Source: Mycobacterium basiliense
Lineage (GTDB): Bacteria; Actinomycetota; Actinomycetes; Mycobacteriales; Mycobacteriaceae
Direction of reading: 5' to 3'
DNA length: 64,000 nucleotides
NCBI RefSeq assembly: GCF_900292015.1
Contig: NZ_LR130759.1
Span: forward strand, 186,001 to 250,000
A program made the translations under genes and the position numbers. Under the pieces are notes generated by a model that saw only the letters and a list, made by a program, of their open reading frames with translations, was not told the DNA's origin and did not search any database. This document shows, piece by piece, positions 47,497-56,345 of the stretch (position 1 is the stretch's first letter; every line of letters begins with the position of its first letter).

Positions 47497-50400
47497 TTAG
47501 CCGGGGTTACCGCCTTTACCGCCCTGACCACCGGCGCCGCCGTTGCCGCCGGGACCCTGGGAGTTGCCCGGGCCGCCGTTGATCCCCAGGTCGCCGATCT
47601 CGCCGGATTTCGGTAGTCCTGGCCCGTCGAGGCGACCGGAACCCCCCCAGCCGCCGTCGCCGCCATTACCACCATTGAAACCGCCGACACCGAAGGGAGG
47701 CGCCTGGCCAGCAGCGCCGTCGCCGCCGTCGCCGCCGTCGCCCCCGTCGCCACCGGCACCGACATAGCCGCGCCCGCCGTCGCCGCCGCGCCCGCCGTCC
47801 CCGCCGACCCCCCCGCCGCTACCGCCGGCCCCGCCATCACCGCCGGTCCCGCCGGTGACGCCGTCCCCGCCGTTGCCGCCGCTACCGCCGTCGCCGGCGG
47901 TGACGCCGGAGCCGAAGCCGCTGCCCCCGCCGGCCCCGCCGTTGCCGCCGGCCCCCCCGGCCGCTGCGGCGCCGGCCTTGCCCGAGGCCGCCGCCAGGCC
48001 GGGCAGGCCGAGGGCGCTCTTGCCAGCGGTTCCGCCGGCCCCGCCGGCTCCGCCCCGTAGGGCCGTACCCCCGTTGCCGCCGTCACCGCCATCGCCGCCC
48101 TCAGGATTTGGCAAGGTGCCCGCCGCACCGTTCGCCCCGTTCCCGCCGTTGCCGGGAGTGCCGCCGTTGCCGCCGTCGCCACCGATCCCGCCGGCGCCCG
48201 CGCTACCGTTCTGACCCGAGGCCGCCCACGCTTTGCCGGCGGCCCCGCCGTTACCACCGGCCCCGCCGTTGCCGCCGGCCCCGCCGTTGCCGCCGGCCCC
48301 GCCGCTAATGCCGTTGCCCAGGGAATCGGTGCCGGTGCCGTTGAAGCCGTCGCCGCCGTCGCCGCCGCCGCCGCCCTTGGCGCCGGCCCCGCCGTTGCCG
48401 CCGTTGCCGCCGTTGCCGGCCAGCAGTCCGCCGTTCCCACCGCTACCGCCGGCCCCGCCGCTACCGCCTTCGCCGCCAGACGCGCCAAACTCGAACGCGC
48501 TCACTTCGGAGGCACCCGCACCGCCTGCTGCGCCGTTGCCGCCGTTGCCGCCGTTTCCGCCGTTGCCGACCGCCCCGCCGTGGCCGCCGTCACCGCCGGC
48601 GCCGCCGTCACCGCCGGGCTCGCCATTACCGGTGCTGCTGTCGGCTCCGGGAGCGCCACTGCCGCCGTTGCCGCCGTTGCCGCCGTTGCCGCCGCTGGTG
48701 GGGTTAGCAGCACCTTTGCCGCTGGTACCTGGTTCACCGCCGTTCCCGCCGTCGCCGCCGGCCTTCCCGGTGCTCGCGGCGGCGTCAGAGCCACGGCCGC
48801 CGTCTCCACCGATCCCGCCGACGCCGCCGTCCCCGCCGTCTCCGCCGTCCCCGCCGTCTCCGCCGTCTCCCCCGGACCCGTCGCTGGCGACGGTCCCGTT
48901 GCCGCCGTTGCCGCCGTTGCCGCCGTTGCCGTAGCGTCCGCCGTTGCCGCCGTTCCCGCCGTCGCCGCCGGCCTTTCCGGTATCACCGGTGCCGCCGTTG
49001 CCGCCGTTGCCGCCGTTGCCGCCGCTGGTGGGGCTGGCTCCCGCCGCACCCGAATCACCCGGAGTCGAGCCGTCCCCCCCGGCGCCACCGTCCGCGCCGA
49101 GGCCGGGGTCACCGCCATCGCCGCCCCGGCCGCCGGCCGTGCCGGAGCCTGGGGCGGCACTGCCGCCACCGCCTCCGTTGCCGGCCGTGCCGCCACTTCC
49201 ACCGGCGCCGCCGTCACCGCCGACTCCGGTGCTGTAGCTGGCCGCTTGGGCCGCGCCACCGGCCCCACCCGCTCCGCCGTTCCCGCCGTCCCCGCCGTTC
49301 CCGCCATCCCCACCGCCACCGACCGCGCTGACACTGCCGCCGGGACCCGTGGCCCCGTTCGCGCCGTTCCCGCCATCACCACCGTCACCGCCGGCGCCCC
49401 CGGAGCCACCGCTGCCGGCTATGGCGCCACCCATGCCGCCGGCGCCGCCGGCCCCGCCAGCGCCACCCGAATCCCCGCTGCCACCAGAACCGCCGGCGAA
49501 GACAGGCACCTTCCCTGCTGCGCCCTGCCCGCCGCCGCCGCCGTCACCGCCGGCCCCGCCGTTGCCGTAAGACCCGCCGTTGCCGCCGTTCCCGCCGTCG
49601 CCCCCGGCTTTGCCGGAACCGCCGCTGCCGCCGTCACCGCCGGCCCCGCCGTTGCCGCCGCTGGTGGAGCTGAGCCCATCCGCACCGTGGGCACCGGTGC
49701 TGGAACCGGCGCCGGCGGCCCCTCCGGCGCCGCCCGCCCCGGGGTCACCGCCATGTCCACCAGCGCCGCCGGCCTGCCCTGAGTTCTCGGCCGCGTCTGC
49801 GCCGTTGCCGCCGTCGCCGGCGGCACCACCGTCACCGCCGGACCCGCCGCTGCCGCCGGCGCCACGGATACCGTCGCTGTACCCGCTCGCCCGCGCGCTG
49901 CCGCCGAACCCGCCATCGCCGCCGGCCCCGCCGGCACCGCCGGAACCACCGTTACCGCCGTCCAGACCGGACTTGCCCGCGCCTAACGCGGCACCATTGA
50001 CGCCGGTGGCGCCATTCCCGCCGTCCCCGCCGTTGGCTCCGTTGCCGCCGGCCCCACCGGCCCCGCCGTTACCGGCCACGGTTCCGCCAGCTCCGCCGGC
50101 ACCACCCTCGCCTCCGGCGCCGCCGTCAGCGCCATCGGTACCCGTCACGGCCGCCGAGGTACCGTCATCACCGCTGGCCCCGGCCATGCCATTGCCGCCG
50201 CTACCGCCGTCCCCGCCGTCACCGACCCTGCCGCCATCCCCACCCGCCCCGCCGTTCCCGCCGGAACCGCCCGGCGCGGTGGCCGCGGCGCCGTGACCGC
50301 CCGCTCCGCCGTCACCGCCGGTGCCGGGCCCGTTGGCGTCGCCGGCGCCACCGGCCGCACCGTCGTGGGCGCGCGCCCCGCCCGCGGCGCCGCCCTGGCC

Positions 50401-51897
50401 CCCGGCCCCACCGGCGCCCGGGTCACCACCCCGACCGCCGGCGCCACCGGCGCCACCGCTAAGACCGCTGCCACCATCTCCGCCGACCGCACCGTCACCG
50501 GGCGCCCCGCCCAGCCCGCCGGTGCCGCCGGCGCCACCGCTGCCGGCTCGTCCGGCATGACCCAACAGGCCACCGGTTCCGCCGGCGCCGCCGGCACCGC
50601 CGTGCCCACCGGCGCCGCCCACTCCGCCGTCGCCGCCGTCGCCGCCCATACCGCCAGTACCGCCGGTCGCCGCGGCATTGACCGCACCGCCAGCGCCGCC
50701 GCCACCGTTGCCCCCGGCCGCGCCGTGTCCGCCGATGCCGCCGGCACCGCCCACACCGCCGGCGCCGCCATTGCCGACGAGCCAGCCGCCGTGCCCGCCG
50801 CGGCCGCCGAGGCCCCCGGCGCCGCCGATACCGCCATCCGATCCGGTGCCGCCCTGACCGCCGTCGCTGCCAGGAAGGTCGCCCACCTCGCCGGGATCAC
50901 CGACCAACGCACCGGCGGAGCCGGCCGCACCGGCTCCGCCGGCCCCGCCAGCGCCGCCGTTGCCAAACATCCCGGCGTCACCGCCGATTCCACCGGTCCC
51001 GCCATCCGTCCCGCCCACCCCGCCGGCGCCGCCGTTGCCGAACAATCTCGCGTTGCCGCCGATTCCACCGGTGCCGCCTTGGGCCCCGCCCGCGCCACCG
51101 GCACCGCCGTTGCCGAACAGCCCCGTATCACCACCGGCCCCACCAACGCTCATGGTGCCGCCCGCCCCGCCGGCACCGCCGTTGCCCCACAGCCAGCCGC
51201 CGTGGCCCCCAGCCCCGCCGGCCGACCCATCGGCGCCGACACCGCCCACACCGCCGCTCCCGACCAGCCCGGCCTGACCACCCACACCGCCGACACCGCC
51301 GGCGCCGGCCGCGCCGCCGACACCTCCGCGGCCGACCAGCCACCCGCCGGCGCCGCCAGCACCACCAACGGCACCCGTACCGCCCGCACCGCCGGCCCCG
51401 CCCAGACCCCACAACCCTGCGGCCCCGCCCGCGCCGCCCGCCTGGCCTGCGGCCCCGGATCCACCGGCACCCCCGTTGCCGATCAACAACCCCGCGGCCC
51501 CGCCCGCGGCACCCGTTCCGGCCGACCCGTCGGCACCATTACCGACCAGCGGGCGTCCCAGCATCGGCACGGTGGAGTTGTTGAGCCCGTCCAGCAAACT
51601 CTGCAGCGAGCCCAACCCGGCAGCCTCGGTGGCCCCATACCGGGTCCCCGCCGAGGCCAGCATCTGCGCGAACTGGTCCTGAAATCGCGTCAGCTGACTG
51701 CTGATCGCCTGATATTCCCGACCGAACGTGCCGAACAACGCCGCGATCGCGACCGACACCTCATCCTCGGCGGCGGCCACCATCCCCGTCGTCGATACCG
51801 CCGTGGCCGAATTGGCCGCACTGATCGACGTCGTAATACGCGCCACATCTGAGGCCGCCACCGTCAACAACTCGGGGGTCACACTGACAAACGACAT
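47497..51897 (-). CDS. Very large PE_PGRS protein
   Basis: 1466 residues from the ATG at 51897; a further in-frame stretch upstream does not look PE-like. The PE domain starts [18 protein letters not shown] and a linker with [13 protein letters not shown] follows. About 1300 residues of glycine/alanine-rich GGxGG repeats come next. Several longer units recur with a period of about 640 bases, for example SYGNGGAGG near 49567 and RYGNGGNGG near 48931. Likely ESX-exported and surface exposed. The GC-rich repeats give long false frames on the other strand. Repeat slippage or assembly error could affect the true length. Confidence 0.93.
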   Translation of the reverse strand: MSFVSVTPELLTVAASDVARITTSISAANSATAVSTTGMVAAAEDEVSVAIAALFGTFGREYQAISSQLTRFQDQFAQMLASAGTRYGATEAAGLGSLQSLLDGLNNSTVPMLGRPLVGNGADGSAGTGAAGGAAGLLIGNGGAGGSGAAGQAGGAGGAAGLWGLGGAGGAGGTGAVGGAGGAGGWLVGRGGVGGAAGAGGVGGVGGQAGLVGSGGVGGVGADGSAGGAGGHGGWLWGNGGAGGAGGTMSVGGAGGDTGLFGNGGAGGAGGAQGGTGGIGGNARLFGNGGAGGVGGTDGGTGGIGGDAGMFGNGGAGGAGGAGAAGSAGALVGDPGEVGDLPGSDGGQGGTGSDGGIGGAGGLGGRGGHGGWLVGNGGAGGVGGAGGIGGHGAAGGNGGGGAGGAVNAAATGGTGGMGGDGGDGGVGGAGGHGGAGGAGGTGGLLGHAGRAGSGGAGGTGGLGGAPGDGAVGGDGGSGLSGGAGGAGGRGGDPGAGGAGGQGGAAGGARAHDGAAGGAGDANGPGTGGDGGAGGHGAAATAPGGSGGNGGAGGDGGRVGDGGDGGSGGNGMAGASGDDGTSAAVTGTDGADGGAGGEGGAGGAGGTVAGNGGAGGAGGNGANGGDGGNGATGVNGAALGAGKSGLDGGNGGSGGAGGAGGDGGFGGSARASGYSDGIRGAGGSGGSGGDGGAAGDGGNGADAAENSGQAGGAGGHGGDPGAGGAGGAAGAGSSTGAHGADGLSSTSGGNGGAGGDGGSGGSGKAGGDGGNGGNGGSYGNGGAGGDGGGGGQGAAGKVPVFAGGSGGSGDSGGAGGAGGAGGMGGAIAGSGGSGGAGGDGGDGGNGANGATGPGGSVSAVGGGGDGGNGGDGGNGGAGGAGGAAQAASYSTGVGGDGGAGGSGGTAGNGGGGGSAAPGSGTAGGRGGDGGDPGLGADGGAGGDGSTPGDSGAAGASPTSGGNGGNGGNGGTGDTGKAGGDGGNGGNGGRYGNGGNGGNGGNGTVASDGSGGDGGDGGDGGDGGDGGVGGIGGDGGRGSDAAASTGKAGGDGGNGGEPGTSGKGAANPTSGGNGGNGGNGGSGAPGADSSTGNGEPGGDGGAGGDGGHGGAVGNGGNGGNGGNGAAGGAGASEVSAFEFGASGGEGGSGGAGGSGGNGGLLAGNGGNGGNGGAGAKGGGGGDGGDGFNGTGTDSLGNGISGGAGGNGGAGGNGGAGGNGGAAGKAWAASGQNGSAGAGGIGGDGGNGGTPGNGGNGANGAAGTLPNPEGGDGGDGGNGGTALRGGAGGAGGTAGKSALGLPGLAAASGKAGAAAAGGAGGNGGAGGGSGFGSGVTAGDGGSGGNGGDGVTGGTGGDGGAGGSGGGVGGDGGRGGDGGRGYVGAGGDGGDGGDGGDGAAGQAPPFGVGGFNGGNGGDGGWGGSGRLDGPGLPKSGEIGDLGINGGPGNSQGPGGNGGAGGQGGKGGNPG

Positions 51898-52560
51898 TCC
51901 GCACCATCCAGATAACCCGTTTATGGAAAGCCTTAGCCCCCGGTCGATGAGGCTATATCCGCAGGTCAAAGAGTTATAGGCATCGTGAAAAGTTGAAAGT
52001 CGGTTTCGTATCACCAGGCTTGTCGCTGTCTCACGAAAACGACTCGACCTGTGCTGACAATGGCCTGGGAAACAATTTTCGTCTCACGCTGAGAATAAGA
52101 TTTTGCCGCTCCGCGATCAGACGGCTTGCGGTGAACACTCCTGGCCGACGCACCGCGGTGCTCGGCAATACCGCCCGACATCGGCTGCCTTGATCACCGA
52201 CGCGCGGCCGGGCGGCCGACGCAGGCTATCTGAGCGACCAACCACACCAGCGCGGCCCCGCGCAGAAAACCGGGCCCCGGGTTGACGCACGGGAAACGGC
52301 AGCAAATGCGGACCCGCGGCCGACGTGAGGTCGTTTCACCCCCGACCGAAGCGACCCCGAACCCGGGGTGTCGGTGGGGCAGTGTCTGCTCCATGTCTGC
52401 TCCATGTCTGCTCCGGGCGGCTCGGGTGGTTGGCCGCCGGATTCGGCAACTGATGGGTAGGTGCGCTTGTCGATAGCCGGTGAATGCCGCCCCGGGTGAT
52501 GCGATCGCTGCTCCGGCGTTTGACGAGTGGGCGATCTTGATGCGAGCATGGACTCTGCAA
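51898..52560. other. Intergenic region without a supported gene
   Basis: 663 bases between the PE_PGRS start and the M-box. It must hold the PE_PGRS promoter on the minus strand and a promoter for the M-box transcript on the plus strand. Frames seen here are short or antisense to the riboswitch and do not look protein-like. The only structure is a threefold 11-base repeat at 52383-52415. Confidence 0.5.
52383..52415. repeat. Threefold 11-bp tandem repeat
   Basis: Three head-to-tail copies of TGTCTGCTCCA (the last ends in G), in the gap about 150 bases upstream of the M-box. Confidence 0.8.
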
Positions 52561-52727
52561 GCACCTCGGTAGGTGAGGCGTCTGCATGGACACAGGCCAC
52601 TGACCCCGAACGTCGAGAGACGCCCCGGGTCAGGACAGCTCTTCCCGGCCTAAGGGTTGAGCCCAAGTGGCTTCCGAAGAAGTTCCGGATACGCCGTGCA
52701 GTGCCGAAGCTCCAACGAGAGGGGTGC
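52561..52727 (+). ncRNA. M-box (ykoK leader) Mg2+ riboswitch
   Basis: The sequence follows the M-box consensus in order: GGTAGGTGAGGC at 52568-52579; a GGACACAGGCCACTG block at 52588-52602; CGTCGAGAGACG at 52611-52622; GGGTCAGGACAGC soon after; TAAGGGTTGAGCCCAAGTGG at 52651-52670; and GTGCCGAAGCTCC with CAACGAGAG at the 3' side. P1 closes by pairing GCACC (52561-52565) with GGTGC (52723-52727). It is in the plus orientation, upstream of an Nramp-family transporter. Assigned from memory of the family consensus; a covariance-model search would settle it. Confidence 0.88.
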
Positions 52728-52756
52728 GTTCGGCGGCTCGCTGCCGCGCGTTCGTG

Positions 52757-52811
52757 CCTCCTTCGTGCAGGTGATGTAGTGACACCCCCGTGTGTCCTGG
52801 CCGTGAGGAGG
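52757..52811 (+). promoter_or_regulatory. Candidate expression platform: anti-SD pairing over the leader ORF
   Basis: CCTCCTT at 52757-52763 is complementary to the strong ribosome-binding site AGGAGG at 52806-52811, and a small GACAC...GTGTC stem lies between. Mg2+-bound M-box folding could shift this pairing and control translation of the leader ORF. Confidence 0.45.
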
Positions 52812-52821
52812 TGAGGGCGAG

Positions 52822-52896
52822 ATGAGTCCGGGCGACAGTCCCTATCCGAAATCCGTTTTGTCCCGATCCTGTTCCGGCATTTTTGCCGCTGTCTAA
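52822..52896 (+). CDS. 24-residue leader peptide ORF (uORF) after the M-box
   Basis: ATG at 52822 with GAGGAGGTGAGGGCGAG directly before it, the best ribosome-binding site in the region. It encodes MSPGDSPYPKS... with three prolines in the first nine residues, then a hydrophobic end (GIFAAV) and a TAA at 52894. Proline-rich leaders control Mg2+ transport genes in enterobacteria (mgtL), so a similar attenuation role is an attractive inference. A perfect hairpin CGGCA-TTTT-TGCCG lies at 52875-52888 inside its end. It is too short to judge by composition. Confidence 0.45.
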   Translation: MSPGDSPYPKSVLSRSCSGIFAAV

Positions 52897-52919
52897 GTTT
52901 CCGGGTCTTCGCTGGATCC

Positions 52920-52941
52920 GTGCGCGATTTGTCTTGCGCAC
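52920..52941 (+). terminator. Hairpin between the leader ORF and the small-protein gene
   Basis: GTGCGC at 52920-52925 pairs perfectly with GCGCAC at 52936-52941 across a 10-base loop. No T-tract follows, so it could be a terminator, a pause site or an RNA structure read through during leader translation. Confidence 0.35.
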
Positions 52942-53020
52942 CAATCCGTATGCGCGGCCGGGTCAGCTTCGGCGCCTCCAAAATGGCGGAAGTCGATCGG
53001 GCTTCCAGCAGGAGAAAATC

Positions 53021-53212
53021 ATGACTTTTATCGCTGCACAGCGCATTTCCCGTATCGCCGGGGCCGGAGGTCGCTCGATGTTGGGTGCCGGCCACCGGGT
53101 GTCAAACAGGTTGCGTGCATCGCGCTACCCGACGCCGCAAGAGCGCGCGAACCACTACGTGTCTCGGATGCCGATTGCGGTGGTTACCGCCTCACTGGGC
53201 GGTCATCCGTAG
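53021..53212 (+). CDS. 63-residue basic small protein between M-box and transporter
   Basis: ATG at 53021 with AGGAG seven bases before it (CAGGAGAAAATC), a good ribosome-binding site. The protein begins MTFIAAQRISRIAGAGGRSM and is arginine-rich, with RYPTPQERANHYVSRMP near the middle. The N-terminal part could form an amphipathic basic helix. It stands in the riboswitch transcript just before the transporter. M-box transcripts in M. tuberculosis include a small-protein gene (Rv1535); homology is possible but I could not confirm it. Function unknown. Confidence 0.6.
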   Translation: MTFIAAQRISRIAGAGGRSMLGAGHRVSNRLRASRYPTPQERANHYVSRMPIAVVTASLGGHP

Positions 53213-53340
53213 CGGGCACTGGCAAGCATCGCTAGATATCTCTTGAGCCGCGGCGACCTCGGCGGCAGGTACCGATTCGGTGCCCGCCGCCGAGGGGCTT
53301 GATCGGTTCGTCCATCGTTCTGTTTGATTGCGAGATTTCG

Positions 53341-55113
53341 ATGACTGCTTCAACGCGTGGCGACCTAAATGTCGGCGCTCTGGGTGAATCGTTGGTCGCC
53401 AACGAGCCCACTGGCAGGGCTGAGCAGCGGGTGCTGGATGTGGCGCATGCCGGCGACATCGTCGGTGCGTTCGGCCGTATCCAACAAGGCGACGACGGCA
53501 CCCGCGGTGGACGTTGGCGTCGCCTAAGAACTTTGATGGTCATCAGCGGTCCCGGACTGATCGTAATGGTTGGCGACAACGACGCCGGTGGCGTCGCGAC
53601 CTACGCGCAGGCGGGACAGAACTACGGGATGAGTCTGTTGTGGACGCTGGCGTTGCTGATTCCCGTGCTCTACGTGAATCAAGAAATGGTGTTACGGCTG
53701 GGCGCGGTGGTGCGGGTAGGGCACGCACGACTGATCTTTGAACGTTTCGGCAAGTTCTGGGGTGCCTTTAGCGTCGGCGATCTGCTGATACTCAATGCCT
53801 TGACGATCGTGACCGAATTTATCGGTGTATCAATGGCGCTCGGATTTCTGGGCTGCCCAAGATTCATCGCCATTCCAGCCGCGGCGGTGCTGTTGTTCGC
53901 GGTGGTCGCCGGCGGCTCATTCCGGCGCTGGGAACAGATGATGTTCTTGTTGATCGCGGTGAACGTGTTGATCATCCCGATGGCACTTTTGGTGCATCCG
54001 ACCTTCAAGGGGACCGTCGGCGGTCTGGTTCCCCAGTTCCCGGGCGGTCTTGACTCCACCGTGCTGCTGCTTGTTGTCGCGATTGTCGGCACCACGATCG
54101 CGCCGTGGCAGCTGTTCTTCCAGCAGTCCAATGTGGTGGACAAGCGCATCACAACTCGCTGGATCCCCTACGCGCGAGCCGATCTGGTGCTCGGCATCAT
54201 CGTGGTGATGGTCGGCGCGACTGCGCTGATGGGGGTCACCGCGTTCGGACTCTTCGGAAACCCTAACGTCGGATCCTTCACCGATGCCGGCGCGGCGGCG
54301 GCGGGTTTGGCCAACCACTTCGGCAACGCGGTGGGCGTGCTATTCGCGATCATCCTGCTCGACGCGTCGCTGATTGGGGCGAACGCGATCGGGCTGGCCA
54401 CCACGTATGCTGTCGGCGACGCGATGGGCAGACGGCACTCACTGCACTGGAAGGTCGGCGAGGCCCCGTTGTTCTACGGAGGCTATGCGGCGCTGCTGGC
54501 GCTGTCGGCGGCAGTTGCGTTCAGTCCCGACCACATTCTGGGCTTGGTGACCCAGGGGGTGCAGGCGCTGGCCGGTATCCTGTTGCCGTCGGCAACCGTG
54601 TTCCTGGTTCTGCTATGCAACGACCGCGCGGTTCTTGGTCCCTGGGCAAACACGTTGCGGCAGAACATTATTGCCTGGACCACGGTGTGGTGCCTGGTCT
54701 TGCTGTCGCTGGCGTTGACGGTGACCACGTTCTTTCCGCAGTTGTCCACCGACGCGATCGAGGTTGGTCTGGTGTCCGGGGCTGTGATTGGCGTGATTGG
54801 TGGCTCCGTGGTGATCATTGCCGGCCGGCGACACCGCGACAGGCGCGAAGCGGAGGTTATTGCGCGGGAATTCGGCGGGGGCCTGGATCCCGCGGAGGTC
54901 GAAGAGATCGATGACACCTCGCTGCTGACCCGCGCCGAACGGCGCGCCGTTCGCGAGCAGGATCGGGCGAACTGGCGTACCCCCGATCTGGCTACGCTCG
55001 CCCGGCCGAGCATGTCGCCGGCGCGTCGTGCGGGCCTTTTCACCCTGCGTGGCTACCTTGCGCTTGCGGTGGTGTTGGTGGTGGTCAAGATCATCGAGGC
55101 CGGTATGGCTTGA
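53341..55113 (+). CDS. Nramp-family divalent cation transporter, probably Nramp-related Mg2+ transporter (NRMT)
   Basis: 590 residues from the ATG at 53341. About eleven helices follow a 62-residue soluble N-terminus; a cytoplasmic C-terminal segment (EEIDDTSLLTRAERRAVREQD) precedes a last helix. The fold is Nramp, but the metal site differs: the helix-1 DPGN reads DAGG (D81-G84, in GDNDAGGVATYAQAG) and the helix-6 MPH reads APW (254-256, in TTIAPWQLFFQQ). Loss of the methionine is the mark of Nramp-related Mg2+ transporters rather than Mn/Fe MntH. The M-box riboswitch upstream supports Mg2+. Not the MntH of this genus. Confidence 0.88.
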   Translation: MTASTRGDLNVGALGESLVANEPTGRAEQRVLDVAHAGDIVGAFGRIQQGDDGTRGGRWRRLRTLMVISGPGLIVMVGDNDAGGVATYAQAGQNYGMSLLWTLALLIPVLYVNQEMVLRLGAVVRVGHARLIFERFGKFWGAFSVGDLLILNALTIVTEFIGVSMALGFLGCPRFIAIPAAAVLLFAVVAGGSFRRWEQMMFLLIAVNVLIIPMALLVHPTFKGTVGGLVPQFPGGLDSTVLLLVVAIVGTTIAPWQLFFQQSNVVDKRITTRWIPYARADLVLGIIVVMVGATALMGVTAFGLFGNPNVGSFTDAGAAAAGLANHFGNAVGVLFAIILLDASLIGANAIGLATTYAVGDAMGRRHSLHWKVGEAPLFYGGYAALLALSAAVAFSPDHILGLVTQGVQALAGILLPSATVFLVLLCNDRAVLGPWANTLRQNIIAWTTVWCLVLLSLALTVTTFFPQLSTDAIEVGLVSGAVIGVIGGSVVIIAGRRHRDRREAEVIAREFGGGLDPAEVEEIDDTSLLTRAERRAVREQDRANWRTPDLATLARPSMSPARRAGLFTLRGYLALAVVLVVVKIIEAGMA

Positions 55114-55314
55114 TCGGCAGCCGCGGCCGCGTTGGCCCTCGTCGGTGGTGCGCACCCGGGGGCAGGCAGCCCAGCGCTTCTCCGTAGGTCAGCTAAATAA
55201 CTTATGCACCAAAAATTTTCGGCTAGTCGATCGAGCATCAACCGGCAATCAGAATCGAGTTACCTTGGTGTATCCAATGATTCGGGTACGGCACCGGACG
55301 GATCGCCGACGACG

Positions 55315-56070
55315 CTAGCCAATCACCTCGATGGGATCGCCAACATTGACGGTGTTGAAGTACCATGCCGCGTTGTCCGGGCTCAGGTTGATGCAACCGT
55401 GGCTGACGTTGGCGTAGCCCTGCGAATTCACCGACCACGGTGCGGAATGGACGTACACGCCACTCCAGGTGACTCGAACCGCGTACGAGGCGGTGATTAG
55501 ATACCCATCCGAAGAATTGAGCGGAATGCCGATGGTGCGTGAGTCCATGACGACGGTGCGTTCCTTCGACAACGCGGTGAAGCTACCAATGGGCGTAGGA
55601 CGGCTGGGCTTTCCCATCGACGCCGGCATCTCACGAAGCACCTCGCCGTTTCTGCTGACAGTGAAGGTGTGTGCGGAGATGCTGGCAACACCGAGTAGCT
55701 CGTCGCCGGTTTCGAAGCCGGTGGTCAGTTCCTGCACGCCGACCGAGACGCGGGAATGCGCAGGCCAGTACCTAGCCGGAACCCACTGCACAACATTGGT
55801 GTCGACCCACTCGAAATGTCCCGCCATGTTGGTCGGGGAGAGGATGTGAATGGTTCGCTCGGCGGCGCGACGATCCATCACCGGTGCGGTGAAACTGACC
55901 ACCACCGGATGCGCCACACCTACCACAGCCCCGTCGGCCGGCAACACTGAAGCAACGCCAGGAATCGGCTCTGGAACCGGTAAGGCGGCCGACGCGGGGT
56001 TGCCCGAACCCGCAGCGGTCAGGACGATAATCGCCACTATAACGAATAGATAACGAAACGTCCCACGCAT
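55315..56070 (-). CDS. ldtA: L,D-transpeptidase LdtMt1 (Rv0116c-like)
   Basis: 251 residues from the ATG at 56070, equal to M. tuberculosis LdtMt1; a GTG nine bases upstream is less likely. An N-terminal membrane anchor/signal (YLFVIVAIIVLTAAG) is followed by an Ig-like domain and the YkuD catalytic domain. The catalytic motif SHGCINLS places Cys226, the same number as in LdtMt1, with upstream YVHSAPWS. It makes 3-3 cross-links in peptidoglycan and is a carbapenem target. AAGGG precedes the start. Confidence 0.95.
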   Translation of the reverse strand: MRGTFRYLFVIVAIIVLTAAGSGNPASAALPVPEPIPGVASVLPADGAVVGVAHPVVVSFTAPVMDRRAAERTIHILSPTNMAGHFEWVDTNVVQWVPARYWPAHSRVSVGVQELTTGFETGDELLGVASISAHTFTVSRNGEVLREMPASMGKPSRPTPIGSFTALSKERTVVMDSRTIGIPLNSSDGYLITASYAVRVTWSGVYVHSAPWSVNSQGYANVSHGCINLSPDNAAWYFNTVNVGDPIEVIG

Positions 56071-56345
56071 GGCGCCCACCCTTCGAGACGTGCGATCAAC
56101 TCAACGACAGTCTAGTTGCTCTATGCCCCGTGCGTGGCGCTAGCAAACACACTTCGGCGCGGTTCGGACACCGTGGCGGGGCCGACGGCTCCCGCGGCGT
56201 TGCTGTCCTGACTGGTCTCGCACCGCCGCAGTTGGACGTCGCCGCCGGGTTGCGCGTAGTACCCCGAGGGGACCTGTCGGCACCACCGAACCGGGTCGAC
56301 CGGTAGCCTCAGCGAATCGGTTGCCCCAAGGCCCAGGAGGTGCGG

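Noticed and set aside
47543..51852. Long plus-strand frames rich in Pro/Ala opposite the large PE_PGRS
   Set aside because: Antisense shadows of GGxGG repeats; low-complexity proline/alanine sequence with no domain features.
52883..53020. N-terminal extension of the 63-residue protein to 52883
   Set aside because: No ribosome-binding site, overlaps the leader ORF end and a hairpin; the ATG at 53021 has a strong one.
52226..53095. 290-codon minus-strand frame over the M-box
   Set aside because: No domain features, Ser/Arg/Pro-rich, and antisense to a recognisable riboswitch.
53341..55113. Annotation as the Mn2+ transporter MntH
   Set aside because: DPGN and MPH metal-site motifs are absent and the leader is an Mg2+ M-box.
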